A stretch of 8,319 nucleotides of DNA, taken from assembly GCA_900557585.1 (NCBI GenBank), contig USTJ01000021.1:1-8319 (forward strand). The letters are read 5' to 3'. The position numbers and the translations under genes are program-made. Position 1 is the first letter of the stretch, and each line of letters opens with the position of its first letter. The DNA is from an uncultured Eubacteriales bacterium (GTDB taxonomy: Bacteria; Bacillota; Clostridia; Christensenellales; UBA1242). Below the pieces are notes generated by a model. That model was not told where the DNA came from, searched no databases, and saw only the letters and a list, made by a program, of their open reading frames with translations. This document shows, piece after piece, positions 5,993 through 8,319 of the stretch.

Positions 5993-6516
5993 ATGGAATA
6001 TAACAATATTAAATTTGATGCCATAATGGCAACACCGGGTCTTGGAAAATCTTTTGTTTGCGACAGAAACCCAAAGTTTATTGATGCCGACGAAGAAAGG
6101 CTCCGCTCTAAATATGTTGTGCCAGAAAACATTTCAAGAGAAGATCTTGAAAAAACAAAGGGCGACCGCCCATTTGAGCGCAGAGCAAATCATGAAGACT
6201 ATATCAAAATTTTATATGATAAACTTGACAAGTGTGTTAAAGAAGGAAAAATTATTATTGCTGCACCACATCCAGAAATGTCTATTTCAAATCAAGAAAC
6301 ATGAAATTTGTGTTTATCTTTCCTTCAAGAAACATGAAAGAAGAAATCAAAAGAAGAATGAAACAGCGTGGAAATGACGATGCTTTCATTAAAGAAAATG
6401 ATGACAAATTTGAAGAGTTTTATAAGTTTAACAGAAAAGAAAATCAAAGTGTGCTTCATTATGAGGCGGAACCGGGCGAATATTTGTCTGAAATTTTAAA
6501 GAAATTTGGTGCATAA
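5993..6516 (+). pseudogene. Small P-loop ATP-binding (kinase-like) protein split by a frameshift
   Basis: Two overlapping frames make one protein of about 174 residues. Frame 1 (5993-6304, 103 aa) starts with a Walker A-like ATPGLGKS (13-20), then FIDADEER (29-36) and a strand GKIIIAAPHPEM. Frame 2 (6301-6516, 71 aa) continues as KFVFIFPSRNMKEEIKRRMKQRGNDDAFI. This order, a P-loop, a D-x-D after a short strand, a second strand ending in H, then FPxRxxKEE and a QRGN-D segment, resembles small nucleotide-kinase-like ATPases common in phage and Firmicutes genomes. The frames overlap by ATGA (6301-6304), but there is no ribosome binding site before 6301. Restoring one base near 6299-6301, for example an A lost from the AAA run, joins them cleanly. 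Promoter and start signals are intact. Substrate unknown. Confidence 0.72.
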
Positions 6517-6536
6517 CCTTTATTTTTCAAAAAGGT

Positions 6537-6566
6537 TTGACTAGTTGCATTAAATTTTAATATAAT
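6537..6566 (+). promoter_or_regulatory. Promoter of rplI
   Basis: TTGACT (6537-6542) and TATAAT (6561-6566) are 18 bases apart. Predicted start near 6573 leaves a very short leader of about 12 bases containing AGGAG. Confidence 0.75.
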
Positions 6567-6584
6567 ATGCAAAAGGAGAAAATT

Positions 6585-7031
6585 ATGAAAGTTATTTTAT
6601 CAAGTGATGTTAAAGCCCTTGGAAGAAAAGGCGACATTGTGAATGTGAGCGATGGCTATGCAAACAACTTTTTGCTTAAAAACAAACTTGCAGTTCCTGC
6701 ATCTGCTGGAAACCTTAATTTGAATGCACAAGAAAAGGCTGCAAAAGCAAAAAAGATTAAAGAGGAAACTGCCGAAGCAAACGCCCTTGCAAAAACTTTG
6801 AAAGATGTTACTGTTGTTGTGAAAACAAAAGTTGGCGAAAATGGCAAAACTTTTGGTTCAATTTCTGGAAAAGAAATTGCAGAAGAACTTTCAAAAATGG
6901 GCTATTCAATCGACAGAAAGAAAATTGAACTTGAAGCACCAATCAAAAGTGTTGGTGAATATTTGGTTCCAGTTCGCCTTTATGTTGGAGTTGTTGGAAA
7001 AATCAATGTTAAAGTTGTTGCAAACGCATAA
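6585..7031 (+). CDS. rplI: 50S ribosomal protein L9
   Basis: L9 is exactly 148 residues here, the normal family length. It binds domain V of 23S rRNA near the L1 stalk. The N-terminal RNA-binding domain begins MKVILSSDVKALGRKGDIVN and carries the L9 signature GYANNFLLKNKLA. A long Ala/Lys/Glu-rich connecting helix spans about 45-75. The C-terminal domain includes KTFGSISGKEIAEEL. AGGAG at 6575-6579 sets the ATG at 6585; an in-frame ATG at 6567 would place this site inside the gene. Here L9 is monocistronic, without the common rpsF-ssb-rpsR or dnaB neighbours. Confidence 0.97.
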   Translation: MKVILSSDVKALGRKGDIVNVSDGYANNFLLKNKLAVPASAGNLNLNAQEKAAKAKKIKEETAEANALAKTLKDVTVVVKTKVGENGKTFGSISGKEIAEELSKMGYSIDRKKIELEAPIKSVGEYLVPVRLYVGVVGKINVKVVANA

Positions 7032-7033
7032 AT

Positions 7034-7063
7034 AAAAAGTTGAGAAATTTCTCAACTTTTTTT
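7034..7063 (+). terminator. Intrinsic terminator of rplI
   Basis: A near-perfect palindrome centred at 7047/7048 pairs 7034-7045 with 7050-7061 through the core GTTGAG/CTCAAC. A run of T follows from 7057. It begins three bases past the rplI stop codon. Confidence 0.88.
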
Positions 7064-7105
7064 GTGTAAAGAAAAATAAAAACAGGCTTTTAGTCTTTCA
7101 TTTGT

Positions 7106-7134
7106 TTGCCAAAAACAAAATACACATGTATAAT
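7106..7134 (+). promoter_or_regulatory. Promoter of the membrane protein-lipase unit
   Basis: TTGCCA (7106-7111) and TATAAT (7129-7134) are 17 bases apart. The predicted start near 7141 coincides with the GAGGA ribosome binding site, leaving a leader of about 12 bases. This rules out the longer in-frame start at 7102. Confidence 0.7.
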
Positions 7135-7152
7135 GAATTTGAGGATATACAT

Positions 7153-7461
7153 ATGGAAGAACAAACGATTGTAAAAGAAAGAAAAACAAATTTGTGGGAC
7201 ACACTTGGAAAGGTTGTTGCAATTTATCTTACTCTTGTCTATGCACTTTTCATTTCAAACTCATATTTTCACTATTTGCCAGTTGGTGGAATCATTTTAA
7301 GCATCATCTCATATTCAATGCTCTATGGCCCAATGATTCTTATCATCATCACATGCATGGAAGCGCTCAAAAATCGCAGTCTTGTTTTGAAAATCATTTT
7401 TCTTGCAGTTTGGGTTGTAATTTTCATTTTCTCATTCTTCCCATCTTTGCTTTCATTTTAG
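7153..7461 (+). CDS. Small three-helix membrane protein of unknown function
   Basis: I do not recognise this 102-residue protein. A charged N-terminus (MEEQTIVKERKTNLWD) is followed by hydrophobic segments near 18-35, 45-67 and 77-98, with a short polar loop ALKNRS at 71-76 between the last two. There is no signal peptide cleavage site or catalytic motif. The ATG at 7153 lies seven bases after GAGGA (7141-7145) and downstream of a promoter. Its stop codon overlaps the ribosome binding site of the lipase gene, which starts 15 bases later, so the two are very likely co-transcribed and perhaps translationally coupled. A joint role at the membrane is possible, but nothing in the sequence shows it. 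Confidence 0.75.
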   Translation: MEEQTIVKERKTNLWDTLGKVVAIYLTLVYALFISNSYFHYLPVGGIILSIISYSMLYGPMILIIITCMEALKNRSLVLKIIFLAVWVVIFIFSFFPSLLSF

Positions 7462-7476
7462 GTGGGGGAAAAGAGT

Positions 7477-8319
7477 ATGAAGAAAAATATCGAATTCATT
7501 ATAACTCTTGTGGTTCTGCTGGTTGTGGCATATTTTGCGGTCATGAACTCGAACAGTGTTTATAAAAGCCCTGTGAACAACCGCTATAATGTTGGCTCGA
7601 TTTATGTTAAAGAAACCACTCTTGATTATAGAAAATACAGCGAAAGCGTTTCGCCAAAAGCAATGTGTAACATTTCTGCCGAAGTTTCTGTTGGAATTTT
7701 GAAAGAGGTTTACAAAACTTTCATGGCAATTGGCGATGACAAAGTTTCGGGCTGGAAACTTCTTGAAAAAGGAAGCAAACAAAGCGGACTTGCATATAAA
7801 CTTTGGGTGAACCGCTATGATAAATCGGTTTACACCCTGACGCTTTCTGGAACCGACCAAATTCGCGATACGTCGCAATATTTTCCAATGATGATGGATG
7901 AAGAATATCCAATTCAAATGAAAGAAACTCTGGAAGTTGGAAAGAAAATTGTTTCACTTTTAGAAAAAAACATTTCTGCGGGTAACGGCGAAAAAATGAC
8001 CGAGTTTTATATCACTGGTCACTCGCTTGGTGGATATCTTTCAGCATTTCTCGCGTCGGAAATTGTTGACAGTTATAATGGTGAAAACCACCAAAACATT
8101 AAATATTCAGATTTCCTTTATTCAAACTTTTCAATTAAAAATGTTCATTGCTACACTTTTGGTGCTCCGGGATTTTACAACAAACCAATGGACGAAGGTG
8201 TTCTTGGAATTGGAATTTATGCCAACCACCCAATCCCATCATGGGGTGTTAAAAAGAAAACAAACAACGAGCAGGGGAAATATGATGATGTCATCACAAA
8301 CTATTATAACAACCTTGAC
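7477..8319 (+). CDS. Membrane-anchored class 3 lipase-like alpha/beta hydrolase, 3'-truncated by the window edge
   Basis: 281 codons are open from ATG to the right edge with no stop. Residues 7-23 (FIITLVVLLVVAYFAVM) form a signal anchor or uncleaved signal, placing the rest outside the membrane. The lipase class 3 fold is shown by YTLTLSGTDQIRD near 119-131 (the family's 'GT..D' strand). The nucleophile elbow GHSLGG is at 181-186 with catalytic Ser183, and CYTFGAPGF follows at 225-233. The catalytic Asp and His should lie further on; the His is probably outside the window. Family members hydrolyse acylglycerols or related esters. The start is fixed by GGTGGGGG at 7461-7467 before ATG 7477. 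Substrate unknown; a phospholipase or other esterase is possible. Confidence 0.85.
   Translation, partial: MKKNIEFIITLVVLLVVAYFAVMNSNSVYKSPVNNRYNVGSIYVKETTLDYRKYSESVSPKAMCNISAEVSVGILKEVYKTFMAIGDDKVSGWKLLEKGSKQSGLAYKLWVNRYDKSVYTLTLSGTDQIRDTSQYFPMMMDEEYPIQMKETLEVGKKIVSLLEKNISAGNGEKMTEFYITGHSLGGYLSAFLASEIVDSYNGENHQNIKYSDFLYSNFSIKNVHCYTFGAPGFYNKPMDEGVLGIGIYANHPIPSWGVKKKTNNEQGKYDDVITNYYNNLD

Noticed and set aside
6301..6516. The second P-loop frame as an independent gene translationally coupled through ATGA
   Set aside because: It lacks a ribosome binding site and a start of its own fold. Its sequence continues the upstream protein, so a frameshift is simpler.
6515..6537. Hairpin AACCTTT/AAAGGTT directly after the split P-loop gene, as a terminator
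   Set aside because: The seven-pair stem is weak, overlaps the stop codon and the rplI -35 box, and has no T run after it.
7453..7957. Minus-strand reading frames opposite the lipase
   Set aside because: They are shadows of the lipase coding sequence, which shows clear GHSLGG and FGAPG motifs on the plus strand.
1..8319. CRISPR array, insertion sequence, integrase, tRNA or rRNA
   Set aside because: I found no regularly spaced repeats, transposase or integrase motifs, terminal inverted repeats or tRNA-like cloverleaf sequence.

Overview
The window looks like a chromosomal stretch from a low-GC Gram-positive bacterium, most likely a Clostridia-type Firmicute. Supporting signs are the A/T-rich codon use, strong AGGAGG-type ribosome binding sites, near-consensus sigma-A promoters, T-tailed terminators, a Firmicutes-style L10 leader and a DUF1540 protein. 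I cannot name a genus from the sequence.

Left part (1-1740). On the minus strand, the first 38 codons of a translational GTPase run off the left edge. Upstream of it lies a CNNM/HlyC-CorC membrane protein with two CBS domains, ending in a hairpin terminator. The GTPase fragment is odd: its start resembles TypA/BipA, but the sequence after the P-loop resembles IF-2 and is clearly more GC-rich.

Centre left (1740-4440). A divergent promoter region opens into an RsmF-type rRNA cytosine-5 methyltransferase. Its reading frame is cut by one in-frame TAA, and its promoter predicts a leaderless mRNA. Next come a promoter, an L10 autoregulatory leader with an attenuator hairpin, rplJ and rplL, closed by a strong terminator. 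The usual rplK-rplA and rpoB-rpoC neighbours are absent.

Centre right (4440-6520). A Fic-fold protein has Gln in place of the catalytic His. A convergent small protein with two Cys-rich DUF1540-like units shares a bidirectional terminator with it. Next is a small P-loop ATP-binding gene split into two overlapping frames by a probable one-base loss, with a 15-bp direct repeat at the break.

Right part (6520-8319). rplI (L9) has its own promoter and terminator. A two-gene unit follows: a three-helix membrane protein and a membrane-anchored class 3 lipase that runs off the right edge.

Nearly every gene has its own promoter and terminator, so the region is mostly monocistronic housekeeping DNA. 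Exceptions are rplJ-rplL and the membrane protein-lipase pair. I see no CRISPR array, insertion sequence, phage module, tRNA or rRNA, and no convincing new multi-gene system. The points most worth checking are the two broken genes, the altered Fic active site and the hybrid GTPase start.
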